DNA of 64,000 nucleotides from Monomorium pharaonis. Its lineage: Eukaryota; Arthropoda; Insecta; Hymenoptera; Formicidae. A model generated the notes under the pieces. That model saw only the letters and a program-made list of their open reading frames with translations. It made no database searches and had not been told where the DNA came from. The stretch spans positions 7,586,869 through 7,650,868 of the forward strand of contig NC_050477.1 in the NCBI RefSeq assembly GCF_013373865.1. The letters run 5' to 3'. Every line of letters starts with the position of its first letter. Position 1 is the first letter of the stretch. Shown piece after piece: positions 1-12,909 of the stretch. The translations under genes and the position numbers were made by a program.

Positions 1-546
1 AATTGACAATTATACAAGCGTTAATAAACTTGATAATTTATTAATAAAAAATTTTTTTTCAGAAAGAGATAAAGAAGACTTCAATTGCATATTTTTCTTT
101 CAAAAATGCATGTAAAAAGATATTTTAATACACTGAAGAAAATATTTTAATTATGCCAAAGTTAAAATGTAACGATAGGATGCATTTTAGAAATCAAACG
201 GAATTTCCAAGCATTATAATTGGACTCTATATTTTATAGCTAGAATGTTAAATAGACTGGAAGGATTTAGATAGCATTTTCCAGTATACACATCACAATT
301 TTTATTAAATCTATTTTAATGGTTTCTCGTATTTTATATTGTTGCACGTAAAAGCATTTGATTAAATTCTACACTATGTTCTCAAATATAATATTTTCCG
401 ACATGTGTGTAAATATTATTTCGAACAAATATACAAGCATTATTCGTTTATAAGCAAAATGCATCCATACATCTCGCGGTTATCCTATAGAAATAGAATG
501 GAATGTGGACATATCAAATAAAGATCGTCAATTATTTCGATTTCAG
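1..546 (+). other. Intron of the F-spondin gene, 5' part of window
   Basis: AT-rich sequence ending in the acceptor at 545-546. I see no coding exon, repeat or RNA gene in it; it is inferred to be the intron before the Reeler exon at 547-790. Confidence 0.6.
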
Positions 547-2822
547 TGGTCCTACGGGCCGATAGTACCGATCAAATCCATCGAAAGTTCACGAGATTCC
601 TCATATCTGCCGAGGCCGAAAACGCAAATGAAACGGTCGATGTTGGCCTTTTTGATCTTGAAGACGATACGCTCACTAAATTCGCGGATGATTGCGCGAA
701 CGCCGTCGTAGAGACATCCAAGATGCAAAAAGAAAAGATATCTGTTGTTTGGACCAGTCCTGCCGAAGATAGCGGTTGCATCCTTCTCAGGTGAAAACAT
801 ATTTAATATCTATTTTACAATATTCGCTCAACATATGTGAATAACTTTTAATACATAAGTTAAATTTAAAGCCAGTATATTATATATGTCATATTCTAAT
901 TAATATCTACACGTATAAAGTTATACTACACCACGCTTTTATAAATATGAAAAAAAAGAGTATATTTATTTTGCGTGATATTTAGAAGAAATTAATGATA
1001 TATCTTTTACGTGCTGTTTTACAACGTAAATGTTTAATATTTTTATGTGTCTGTATATAGATGGTTAAACATGTATAAAATATCTATACAATACCTATCC
1101 TGTTTTGCTTGTAAGCGCGTAAAATTATGCTTTTTAACATTCCATTGCGTGCAATATTAAAGAATTTTACTTCAAATTAATCATAAAGGGATAGAAACAG
1201 TATTTATCAGGATATTTATTACGCGTGTTTATTTATCTTTAATAATGAATTTTTATGCAGTTAATTAATATTGGTACTGGTATTTAATGCGTGCAAATAT
1301 GTACTTTACAGTATCACATTATTTATATATGTATATGTAGCATTTGAAACACACGTTTATAAAAATATAACGCGTTTTTTGTCATGCTATTCTTATTTTA
1401 TGTTTAATATACAACAACGAGAGAATGCCAAAAAAGAATGATCCATCTTTATAAGCGCATTCTGAATACGAGCCATAATATTTACCACATAATTATATAT
1501 ATTATGTGATTATATGTGTAGCATTTTACTGATTATTTGAGTTTCTTTTTCATTTATTTCATCTGATTTTAATCTCTTATGTTGCATTGTTTATTAATTT
1601 GGCAATAATTTTAATAGTTTAGCAGTTTTTTTGTACAATACATTCTTGACCGTAATATCCACGCAATTACATTTTTGTTTCTTTCCTTTTTTTATAGAGC
1701 GACAGTGATGGAAACGATAGATACATGGTACATGGACGACGCGAATTTGATCCGTAATATGTGCCAAGACTCAAAAGCGGAAGCTGATGATCAGGGTCCG
1801 GTTCTTTCAGAATGTTGTGCTTGCGACGAAGCAAAGTTTGAAGTTACGTTTGAAGGCTTATGGTCGAGAAATACACATCCGAAAGTACGTGAACATATGT
1901 CGGCGACAGAAAACTGTACTGTATTACAGATTTATGTCTCGTTACGACATTAACTTGCACTTTCTTAAAGCCTGACTTCTCAAACAGTTAAAAGATTTAT
2001 GTTTGCCAACTAGATATAAATAATAGATATATGTAAAGAAAAATTCGCTACTTGCCGATGAAAGAATTAAAAATGGAATACTTAGATAATGTTACTCGAA
2101 TCCAAGTACTTGAAAAATAAAGCCTCTCTATAACTTTTTTTGTACATCGGGCATATTAATAATTGTGACCAAATTATTTGTAGGAAGCTTGTACAAGATC
2201 GATGTTCATATCCGGATTTATCGTTCATTCATTATTTTGTCTCCCTACAGGATTTCCCTAGCAAGGGCTGGTTGATCCGATTTTCAGACGTGATCGGCGC
2301 TAGTCATACCGGTGATTACAGATTCTGGCGTTACAACGGTATGGCTAGCGTCGGATTGCGACAGGTGGCTGAGCTCGGTGCAACGCGGAAATTAGAGTCC
2401 GAGTTAAAGGATCGGGTAAGAGATGCGATAATACATAACGGGAACGAACACTCCCCTGTGTGAAAGTTCTGTGAAAGTTTTTTATTTACTTTCTGGAAAT
2501 TGCCATTAAGATAAAGAACTTAAATTATTTGATTTTTGTTTTTCACCATTCAATAATAGTTTTATTAATATGCTTTATATAATACGACGAAAAATAGATA
2601 TAAAATAGAGATTTAAAAAAACGTAAAAAATCAAATGCTTTACTAAAATAAATGAGAATTATGAATTAATTTATATTAACTAATATAATTAATTACAAAG
2701 ATTTTTAAAACAGGTAGAGATTGTAAATTTTGGGGAGAAACTTTAAAAATCCAAAAACAAAGATATTAATGACATAAACGCCAAGTATATAATATCTCTA
2801 TTATTATATGTATACATATACG

Positions 2823-2879
<57 letters not shown>

Positions 2880-3712
2880 ATATATGTATGTATATACATA
2901 CATATATATGTATATGGTATTTATAAATAATTTTATACATATAATTATTAGAAATAAGTACTTATTGTTGTTATTCTTGTAGAGTGAAAACATCAGGACT
3001 ATAATAAAAGCAAGAGGAATTAGTTATCCGAACGTAACTGGCAGAACGTTTGCAGTCTTTCGTGTAGACAGAAAGCATCATTTAATGTCATTAGTGTCTA
3101 TGATTGGTAAGGCTAATTTTTACTATTAAAAAGAATACTAAGTTTTCTTTCTAAAAAAGGGCATGGCATCGATACTCGCATCTCTCGAAGTATTGTTGTC
3201 GTTTTTCCGCGATGCCGATTGGTTCTCTCGTTGCGCTTACTTTGTATTGCGAGAGTAATCATTGCGATTGAATTTTGACAGTTGTCAAATTTGTATAAAT
3301 GGTTATCTATACCGGAAGAGACGGGGAGAGACGGGGAGAGACCGGGAGAGACGGGGAGAGACGGGGTGAGACGGGGAGAGACCGGAAGAGACGGGGAGAG
3401 ACCGGGAGAAACGGGGGAGAGACGGGGAGAGACGGGAAGAGACCGGGAGAGACGGGGAAAGACGGGGAGAGACGGGAGAGACCGGGAGAGACGGGGAGAA
3501 ACCGGGAGAGACGGGGAGAGACGGGGAGAGACGGGAAGAGACCGGGAGAGACGGGGAGAGACGGAAGAGACCGGGGAGAGACGGGGAGAGACCGGGAGAG
3601 ACCGAGAGAGACGGAGAGAAACCGCGAGAGACCGGGAGAGACGGGGAGAGACGGAAGAGACCGGGAGAGACGGGCAGAGACCGGGAGAGACCGGGAGAGA
3701 CCGAGAGAGACG

Positions 3713-3760
<48 letters not shown>

Positions 3761-4436
3761 AGAAGTGCGTGCATCCGTCCGTCTGTACACTGTGGAGTAT
3801 TTTACTCAAACGAAAGATTTTCGAAAGTTAGTTTTCTCTATTGATTATTTTTTATTTGGTTATTTTTTAAATTTTATTAATTTCTATATGTGCACGCGTA
3901 CGTGTGCATGCATATGTCACAATATTATTTTATAACTAGCAATAATAGTTAATTAATTAATGTATATAAAGTTCCAAAAAATGTTGATCTTATTTTATAT
4001 AAAAAGATACATGTAATGTCAAAGTATTTAATAATTTATTAACAATTGTAACTTTTTTTTGTACATTGTGAAGTATCTTACTCGAACAAAAGATTTTCGA
4101 AAGTTAGTTTTCTGTATTGATTTTTGCAAAAGATGTTGATCTCATTTTATATGGAAAGGTACACATATAATGTCAAAGTATTTAATAATTTATTAACAAT
4201 TGTAATTTTGTTTATCAAACTATCGTCAATCTCTAATGCTAATTAAAGAAAAAAAAATAAAAAAAAAGAAGAAGAGTCAGAGCTGACAACATTTCGTTAC
4301 ATTTCAGTGTCATATCATATACTTTAAAGAAGATTTATTTATGTTGTGTATATTATATTTCTTTTTTCCTTTTTTTATGTGTATAATATTTTTGAAGAAG
4401 AAAGAAAATTAGATAATAAATTAATGTATGTAAGTA

Positions 4437-4494
<58 letters not shown>

Positions 4495-7400
4495 TTCTTT
4501 TTCCTTTCTTTTTGTATATAATTATTTATTTATATAATTATTATTGCAATAGTTTTACAAAGTAAAAAACTAAATAGCGCGCGCCTGTGTTGTTCTGGTA
4601 TATTAAATTGAATAATAATTCCAGATCCTTCGCCGGATTGGTTTGTTGGTGTTTCTGGACTCGAACTTTGTCTGCCAAATTGTTCGTGGATTGAACACAA
4701 GGAATTAAATCTTTACCCTTACGATGCTGGCACCGACGACGGAATTACATACGTGGTAATTAATTTTTGTTTTTAATTACTTAATAATTAGAGATTGACG
4801 AATGCCTTGATGTTTTTTCCTTGAAAAACCCTTAGAGATAATAATACGGCATATTATATATTATATATTTAAGGAACAATATTTATATATTATCTTTGTA
4901 TTAATTACTAGTCGCCTGATTCACCGACGAAGCCACAAGAACCAATTCGACGTATCACGTCATCGTACCCGAACGATTCGAGATCGCCATTTTACGAATT
5001 GTCTGGTGGGGACATGAAACCTTTCGCGAAGCTCTACCTCAATAGGCAAAGATTATATGAGAAAACCTGCGACGACGATGATACGGTGACTGATACAGGT
5101 ACAGTGTATAAAACAGCGAATAAAGAAAAAATATCGGTCGAAGAAACGTGCTTGTAGATTTTTACGACAGTTTACGACAAAATTTATGACAGTTAATTGT
5201 ATTATTCAGGAATTTCAAAGTAACGCATTAATATCTGACCCGCAGTTCTCTTTCTCTCTCTCTCAGCGATGTAAAAAATGTGCATTTCACCGAACAGGAA
5301 AAAAAGCAGAATTAAATGCTAGGTTTGAAATATTAAAACTCGTGAAGAAATTTCCGCGAAGTTGTACGATTAAAGTAGCATTCATCATGAATCTCCACGT
5401 CACGCGCAGATCCGCGTAATTATTGCCTAAATTGTTTATCCGAGAAGTGTTTTAAAACAGGATAAGTCCGGGTGAATGATTACTTTTGCTCCGTATTTCC
5501 GCGATACTCTCGACATACTTATTATTTGCTTTCCATTCTACAGGCATTGCATAATAAATCTGTTGTATATAAATAAATGACGTCATTATTCGTTACGATG
5601 TAATTCTTGTTCTAAACATTAATAAGAAATTCAGATTTAATTCCAGATTTTTATACCAAACATCCAAAAAGATAATCGATGTTTTTTGTGTGTAGAAGCT
5701 TGTAAAGTTACACCTTGGGGCGAATGGAGCCCATGTTCAGCCACCTGCGGTAAAGGCACTCAACTGAGACAACGTCGTTTTCGTGACGAAGCTGCGGCGG
5801 ATGCAAACAAATGCGGCACGTCTCTTACAGGTCGAAGATTTTGCTACAATACACAAAATCCGTATTGGTAATGCATCTTCAATCTCTCGTAAATTTAAAT
5901 CTAATTTATAAAATTTTTTTAAAACTGCGCTGGAAACAGCAACGTTTTCAAATATAAAAAGACATAGCAGTCATTAATTGATGAAAATTTAGTAAAAAAT
6001 ATAAGAATGCTGCTAAATAGCAAGTGATGACAACAGAAAGAAACTGCATTTTAATCAGAATATATTTAATAATCTGTTAAACACGTATAAAATTTCTTAA
6101 TTTTAATACAAAAACACGCAAATAATCGCCCTTGCATGGCAAACTGTATAATTAGAAAAGAATATGCCTAAACTGTCCTTTTAATTTCCATGACAATTCA
6201 AATTGCCGCGAAATGATTGCACTTACAATTTGCCAGCGTCAGTAACGGTCGTCACGACGGAATGTTGGAGAGCGAAATGTGCGAATTAACCCAGTGGAGT
6301 GAATGGAGTCCGTGTTCGTCGAGCTGCAGCGAGGGTACCATGACCCGATCCAGGAACTTTCGGCAGAAGAAGTATCGAAAGCAGTGTAGAGCCGTGCCGA
6401 ACGGGCCGCAACTTCAGCAGTCGATCGATTGCGGGAACAAGCCCTGCGAGGGCGAAGACGCAGAGGAGGTAAGGCGATTGAATCATTTGGACTACGATGA
6501 CGAGGACGAGGATGAGGATTTACTCACTGAGTGGGCGGACGGGACTGGAGCGGAATGGCTGCAGGTATGAGAAGGTTGAAGGATTGTGGAACTAAAAGAT
6601 CAGATATGAACGACATTTCCGACGAAATTGATTCGCATAATTTTATTAAATTATGCATGCTAAGCTCATTAGCTTACTCATTAACTTACTGTGATCACTG
6701 AACATTATGTTGCTAAACAGAAAAGATAAAAAATCGCATTCGCAAAATCAACATCTAATAAATCCGACATTGCTTTCTCTTCGGCAAAAACTTTGTCCAA
6801 CGTTTAATGAGATTTTTTTAAATTCTCAATAAAGAATATTATTGCTTAACAGCTTAAGCTTTACATGTGTTAAATGTTTGTTAAAATTTCAATTTAAAAT
6901 TAATTAAAAGAAATTATCCCATTTATCAAATACTACCGTTTATTAAAATAATTCCCTTTAATTATATTCTCACGTTAGTTCTTCTGTTTATGTTTCTGTT
7001 TATGAAAAACGAATCTAATTTCTTTTTTAATTCATAAATGGGTATAAATTGATATTTCGGTTTCATTCGAACGTAAATACAATCAATTAAATATTTCGAG
7101 AAATTAAATTTTCGAGAAATTAAATCAATTCGTCGAAAAGTTTGTTCGGATATGACTAATTACATATCGAATAAATATCAAGCGGACTTTCGTTTCTCTA
7201 CGAAACACAGAAGGAATAAATGATCTGCTCGATATTTATTACAAGGAATCCAGCAGCTTTGCTAAGTATTAAATCACCAGGCAGCCAGCGGCGATAGCTT
7301 CGCACGAGTAATCGATATCCGTACCATTTCTCGTAGATCCATGGCACCGGCACCCTCACGTAAGTCATACGATATCAGCAAGGGAAATCCAGCACCACGG

Positions 7401-10400
7401 TGTATGAAAAATTTAATCATATTCTTTTTTATAGAATGCCATTAGAGCACGCAAGAAGCGGGGCGTGTAAAGCGCTCCGAACATCAAAAGCGCATTGAAG
7501 GATCCTAGTTCCGGCAAATTAATTTCTTCTTTTTCTTGAAATATTTACTTCAGACTCATTCCCAAGTGCTTTTACATTCTCTTGCTGTATAACGACTCTA
7601 AAGATGCTTTACGATCAAAGCTGCTTGTTTTCATTTTCAAGCAGTTTATTCTTGGCATTCAAAAGAGACAAAAATGGATCTAAATCTTATTAAGATCTAA
7701 TATTTATTAAGGGAGTTTTCTCATTCAAAGTGATAAAAACAGTAATTTTATTAATTAAAAAACAACGGAAAAAAACAATGGAATCTTTATAGTTAACACT
7801 TTTTATATATTATAGTGAGTTTAAAAAAATATTTTAGAATATTTTTCTTCACACACAAATAATATAGAATTTTCAAATTTTTATAATTTCATCAATTTTG
7901 TAAATATTTTTACCTCAGAAACACCAGTTAGAAGACAAAAGACTCTAAAAAGTGACACTTTTACATGATAAAAACTCTTTTAATATTGTAGCCTCGTAAT
8001 ATCGCAATCATAACAAATAAATACAGAATTTTAGTAATTGTTACTAACAATTATCATCAATCTTACAATTATGCTCATAACTTTTCACATGCAAAATCAT
8101 CATAAAGAATGTAACGATCAAGTGCCACCAAATGGCGTAATAAATAAATCTTCACAATTAATAAAGATTCATTTTCTATGCATGAATAAACAAAGTATAA
8201 CAAAACTCACTCAAAACTTTTCTAAACCTTTTTTACGCTTATTTGAAAGTGCAAAGTTCTCTTGTCGTATTCTGTTAATGTATGTCACTTTCAGACACTT
8301 GATTAAATAATTATCAAAGTAAAAAGAAGAGCGCGTTTGAAAGAGTTTTTCGAATTTATTGCAAATGTCTGCTTAGCAAGAAGACGAAGAGAATTTTGTT
8401 TCTGCAACTCGACGCAATTTAGTCTTTTTCTATATCAATCAATTTTTTATTCTGAACTGCAGACGTGTCCTGCTGACCGTTACACAGGCTGGTCATCATG
8501 GTCGCCGTGCAGTGCCAGCTGCGGACATGGCATCAAACTGAGATCAAGGCAATTAATGTACAAAGACGATCTGGATAAGGATGACGAGAAGTGCAAAATG
8601 CAGATGGTGCCATGCACAGCCGAAATTTCAAGCTGCAATTTTACGAGGGAAGAAGTAGAAGGTACGTAGAGTGTGTATTGACTCTCGATTTGATAGTACG
8701 GCTCAGGAGCAAAAAATCACGCGTCAGTCTAAAAAAATTTAATGATACTTGATTTTCATTTTAAACAACGTGTAAAAATCCATTAAATTTTCGTTATATT
8801 GTGATATAAATTTGTTAGCAAAATTTCTAACAAATAACTAGTTGTTACTTATTGGTCACGCACTTTATTTTACCATAACTGTGCGTTTCTTCTCTTCTTT
8901 TAATTATATTATCTCTAATTATAACAAACGTAACATCATCATTAATCAGAGATTTGTAATCAGAAATTTGTAGCGAACCTTTGAAGAAGGGGAATTGTGA
9001 TGATAACATATTACGAAGCTACTTCGACAAACAGACTGGCGAATGTCACTTCTTTCACTACACCGGATGCGGCGCCAATCGAAACAATTTCCCGAACGAG
9101 AAGGATTGTTATAAAGTTTGCGGTAATTTTCAAAGTAAGTTTGCTGGCGATACTTTTCTGCTATACATATTCTGCTTCATAAAGGCACATTGTGATAATG
9201 TTGTTAATTACGAGATCCCCGCATACACGTGCGCTAATAAAATTTTCTACCAATTCCTATACTTACGCTAACAATTTACCGTCAATTTACCGTATAACTA
9301 CATAATATCGATTATATGTTCTGCATGTCATATAACGTATCTTTAATCTTAAACTTTATTTATCTGATTATTATTAGGGAATATTATATATTAGGAAATA
9401 TACTAAAAATATACTAATAAATATTAATATATTAGAGAAAGATTATAATAAAATATTAATTTATATTAAATTTTATTTTTATTCGTTTAAGACTTTCAAA
9501 AATTATGCATTTTTTCGGAGGCGTAGGGGAGGATCTGAACTCTTAATCCGTATCACATAAGCTTTTGCATTGTGAATAAACTATCTTCTCACAAATAATC
9601 ATTTGTGTTATGTCTTGCACACGCTTACTAACAAATTCAGAAGAATTGAGGGCGAATCTGTCGACAGTCACGAAAAACTTCAAGGTATCCCTTAGCAGCG
9701 TACTCAGCTATCATATTCCCGTTCAGGAACAACGCAGCGCGAAAGCGAAGAGAGCGCAACACGGTGATAATTAATTGCCTTATGTAAAAATTATTTAACA
9801 CCTTTAATTAATGTCAAACCAGTATTTATGACAGAGATCCATACATGCGTACATACACGAGGACACGAAGACACAAACGTACATTCGGTTCTTACAAAAG
9901 TGTGAATTTAAAACCCATTAGTCGAGAAATGCAATGCACAGAAAAGTCTGCATGCTTCGCTGAAGCTCATCTTGCGCCTCTTTACAGAAAAGGAGAATTT
10001 TAAAGGCATTCAACCGAGCAGTCAGATAATGGAGTCGAGTGAGAATGGCAAAGTGAACTGTCAAGTCTCTGAATGGAGTGAATGGTCCCCTTGTGAGAGC
10101 TGTCGCGGATACACTACAACCACCAGGCAAATTATGGTATTGTTGAAATTTTATTCGCGTACTTATTGTGAAATTTCTCGATGCTTAATTATATCACGGA
10201 ACAAAAGTTAAATGATGTAACAATATTAATATAGCAATATTGACCTCCAATTGGAGAAATATATGCAATTACTCAATTGTCAAATAATGCTCTTGATAGA
10301 TACGATTTAAAGTTTAATTTTCTTATGAGCAGATTCCAGCTGAGAATGGAGGTAAAAGCTGTCCAAAAAAGTTGATCCGAAGAAAGAAGTGCCGCAAGAT

Positions 10401-11239
10401 TCTGCCATGTTGTAAGTATTACTTTTTTTCGTCTGTTACTACAAAATAATTAAAATTATTGAAACAGTTAAAGCTTAATACATTAGTTTTATTAAGTGTA
10501 AGTTTTTGAAGTTTTTTTACGCGGAAATGAGTTTTTAGATTTCAAAGTTTGTTTTTTTTAGTCGATTCTACGATTAGGGAATAATACAATGATAAATCAA
10601 TTTTGTAGCTCTACAAAGTGATGGAACAAGCCGGCGGTTTCATCGAGACAAAAATACCGGAAACGAGTACGACAGTAAGTTTAATGTTTTGAAATATTGT
10701 TTTAAACGAATTATTAAAATTTACGGAGTTCATTATAAAGTTGACATTTATTTCTTTAGAGTTTCTCGTTTTTTAATAATTTTTTTAATATAAAAGAAGA
10801 TTGAATTTACACAGACTTTATATTCAACGCTTAAAACCGAGAATAACGATATTAAATTTTCACGCATTGGAGCAAGCAAAGTTGTTACAGCAAATAGAAT
10901 TAGCGTTTCAATGAACATATTCAAACGAGGAAGAGGTCGAACTAGTTAATGCAATAAATAAAGCAAGTTTATGTGATTTGCCTATGTGAAACGAGCCTGA
11001 TAAAATCTTTGAAGAGAGATGATCGTCAGTTCTGTTTATCTAATCGTCTCATTCGAAAAGTTTCAGTGGACTGCGAAGTAACACCGTGGTCAACGTGGTC
11101 GAAATGCAGTGCGACCTGTGGCGAGGGATTGCGAAGTAGAGTCAGAAGTCTAACGGTGAAGCCGAGAGGAGCCTGGGCCAAACTTTGTCCGACTTTAGTG
11201 GAATTCAAGAAGTGCCGCAAAGTGGACTGTCCGCAATAA
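547..11239 (+). CDS. Spon1: F-spondin (SPON1-family) secreted matrix protein, 5'-partial, 15 exons
   Basis: F-spondins are secreted, matrix-attached proteins used in axon guidance and cell adhesion. Coding exons read here: 547-790, 1698-1884, 2251-2415, 2983-3106, 4625-4755, 4912-5098, 5696-5867, 6237-6564, 8463-8661, 8964-9134, 9641-9763, 9988-10136, 10333-10411, 10609-10674, 11067-11239 (TAA stop). All junctions are GT-AG and phase-continuous, giving about 832 residues. Domain order: end of a Reeler domain (exons 1-2, motif DSGCILLR then TWYMDD), Spondin_N (FEGLWSRNTHPK, DWFVGVSGLELCLPNCSW, LYPYDAGTDDG), TSP1 repeats 1-3 (WGEWSPCSATCG, WSEWSPCSSSCS, WSSWSPCSASCG), a six-cysteine Kunitz domain (8964-9134), TSP1-4 (exons 12-13) and TSP1-5 (last exon, WSTWSKCSATCG). 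The signal peptide and Reeler start are missing because exon 1 here opens in phase 1, so upstream exons lie outside the window. The family assignment is secure; which paralogue (F-spondin or fat-spondin type) is not. Confidence 0.93.
2834..2875. repeat. (TA)n microsatellite in an F-spondin intron
   Basis: About 20 TA units, followed by a degenerate TATG/TACA-rich stretch to about 2920. It lies in the intron 2416-2982, just before the acceptor of the next Spondin_N exon. Confidence 0.95.
3311..3735. repeat. 10-bp minisatellite, GGGAGAGACC/GGGAGAGACG family
   Basis: About 40 tandem copies of a purine-rich decamer (GGGAGAGAC plus G or C), with variants such as GGAAGAGAC and single-base indels. 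It runs into a (GA)n tract and a G10 run at 3715-3760. It sits in the intron between the exons ending at 3106 and starting at 4625. Because 10 is not a multiple of 3, the array is open in several frames on both strands and produces long low-complexity reading frames (Arg/Gly/Glu-rich on one strand, Ser/Pro/Leu-rich on the other). I treat these as artefacts of the repeat, not genes. Confidence 0.95.
3784..4209. repeat. Local tandem duplication in an F-spondin intron
   Basis: Copy 1 spans 3784-4060 and copy 2 spans 4061-4209. Both begin GTACAnTGTGnAGTAT, share AAGATTTTCGAAAGTTAG, and end with the same stretch around GTCAAAGTATTTAATAATTT. Copy 1 carries an extra block of about 128 bp (3847-3974) that copy 2 lacks. 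Either copy 1 took an insertion or copy 2 lost it. Confidence 0.85.
4440..4491. repeat. (TC)n microsatellite in an F-spondin intron
   Basis: An uninterrupted run of about 26 TC units in the intron before the Spondin_N exon at 4625-4755. Confidence 0.95.
6565..8462 (+). other. Long F-spondin intron with a GC-richer island
   Basis: A 1.9-kb intron between TSP1-2 and TSP1-3. Most is AT-rich and featureless. The part at about 7180-7520 is clearly less AT-rich and of higher complexity, which could mark an intronic regulatory element. No coding potential is apparent. This last point is inference from composition only. Confidence 0.4.
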
Positions 11240-12909
11240 ACAAGCGCAACGTTTTCGCAATTCGATCGCCGGCTAATCGACAAATGATTTGCATGGTTCT
11301 AATGCGTTCTGTTTTGAACGTTGAATTTATATGATTAGACTGATTAAACGACACTCCCTCTTAGATAGATCACGCGATTGAAATCTAGGAGCGCGTTTAG
11401 AAGAAGTAGAGATAGTGAGGCTATTGAGAGATAAGAATAACACTGGACGACAGCGATTTTGTCGAACGTTTGCACTTTTAAAATGAACGGATGTTCGTTG
11501 TTTCAATAGCGAAAATAGAACAACAGAATTAACAAGATGAGAATCAGGGAAATAAAACGGAATAATAAATTTGATAACAGAATTAAAAATATTTTAGACT
11601 TTTTAAAATAATAAATAATACATTTATTTTATGATATAACTATCTTGCTTAAGTGTTTATGATTTATACCTTTCATTTTTTTTATAATTTTTAATTTCTG
11701 GATTTTAATTATCTGAATTATTAAATTAATAAGAGAAAATCTTTAGAAAAATAAAAATATAATTATTTATGATTGTATAAAGTGCAAAAAATAGATTTTT
11801 CTCTATCTATGTGATACACAATTTGAACCAACTTAACCATAATATTTAAGACGCATTGCAAAATTTGCTGATTATTTTCTATAGAGAATAGAAGTTTATT
11901 ACTGTATATAAATAATGTTCTTTTAAAACAACTATAGCAAAGAAAAAGAGAACTATTTCTTTCTATATTCATGTCCATTTTCTGTCCTCCAGTGTAATTT
12001 ATTACGCACACAAAAATCATACCACGTATTATTTTTCGACATATGAAGTACTCAGTAAGAAATTTCATATGATTTTACTTATCTTAAAGCTAAAATAACA
12101 CGTTATTTTTTCAACATGGTATTAAGTTAAGGCGAAATGGATTTGCATTCCAATGCGTCAGTTATGCTTAGAAAAGAAAAAAAAAACACTAGAATTTTTG
12201 CAATTATCCTACTTGTAATACAATAATGTCGAATAGTTGTATAGTTTATTGCGAAAGGTGAGGACAAATCATTTGATATCTGTCTAATGATAGTAAAAGG
12301 ATAAAGTCAAAATATATCGCGACATAATAATATTAATGTTAAGTAACTTGCTCCTTTCTAGCGCGGATATAATAAAACGCAAAGAAGACCACTTATTTAT
12401 ATGTATACGCGTATCATATACTTGTAGCATTTATCACGCATTACAGATCTCATTGTAAGACCAAAGTTTGTATAACACCTTCAGTTGGAAACTGAGAACC
12501 ATGATATTTTAAAATACTATTGTAAAATGCGGCAGGTAGACATATCAATAGTTCAGTAGACAGTAAGCCGTTTGTTTAATGTGTAATGGGAAGTTTTATT
12601 AACATAAAATTCTCTTCATTGACAATAATGAAATATTGTAGGTATACAAAAAGGGATATTTACTTGTTATTCTTTTGTAAAGTCGTTATAACATATTCAA
12701 AATAAAATAAATAATCAATGTAAACATATTCTATATTACGTATATACAGAAACATGATATAAAATATGTACACACATGTTACATTACTTTATTATATATT
12801 CCATTATTTCAGTAATACAAAGAATTCATCTTTTTTTCATCTGTCAACAGTGATAAATTATCATCTGTATATATTTGTCACATTAACAATTCTCATGTGT
12901 TATCTCTTG
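11240..12909. other. Convergent 3' region between F-spondin and MTIF3
   Basis: AT-rich DNA with a canonical AATAAA at 11551-11556, about 310 bp after the F-spondin stop. A TTTATT at 12788-12793 reads AATAAA on the minus strand, about 120 bp beyond the MTIF3 stop. These fit as the poly(A) signals of the two convergent genes. I see no other gene between them; the short open frames there are AT-rich and lack any recognisable motif. Confidence 0.6.

Noticed and set aside
3113..3935. Long reading frames on both strands (up to 225 codons)
   Set aside because: They consist of the 10-bp minisatellite translated in different phases, have no domain, and lie inside an F-spondin intron.
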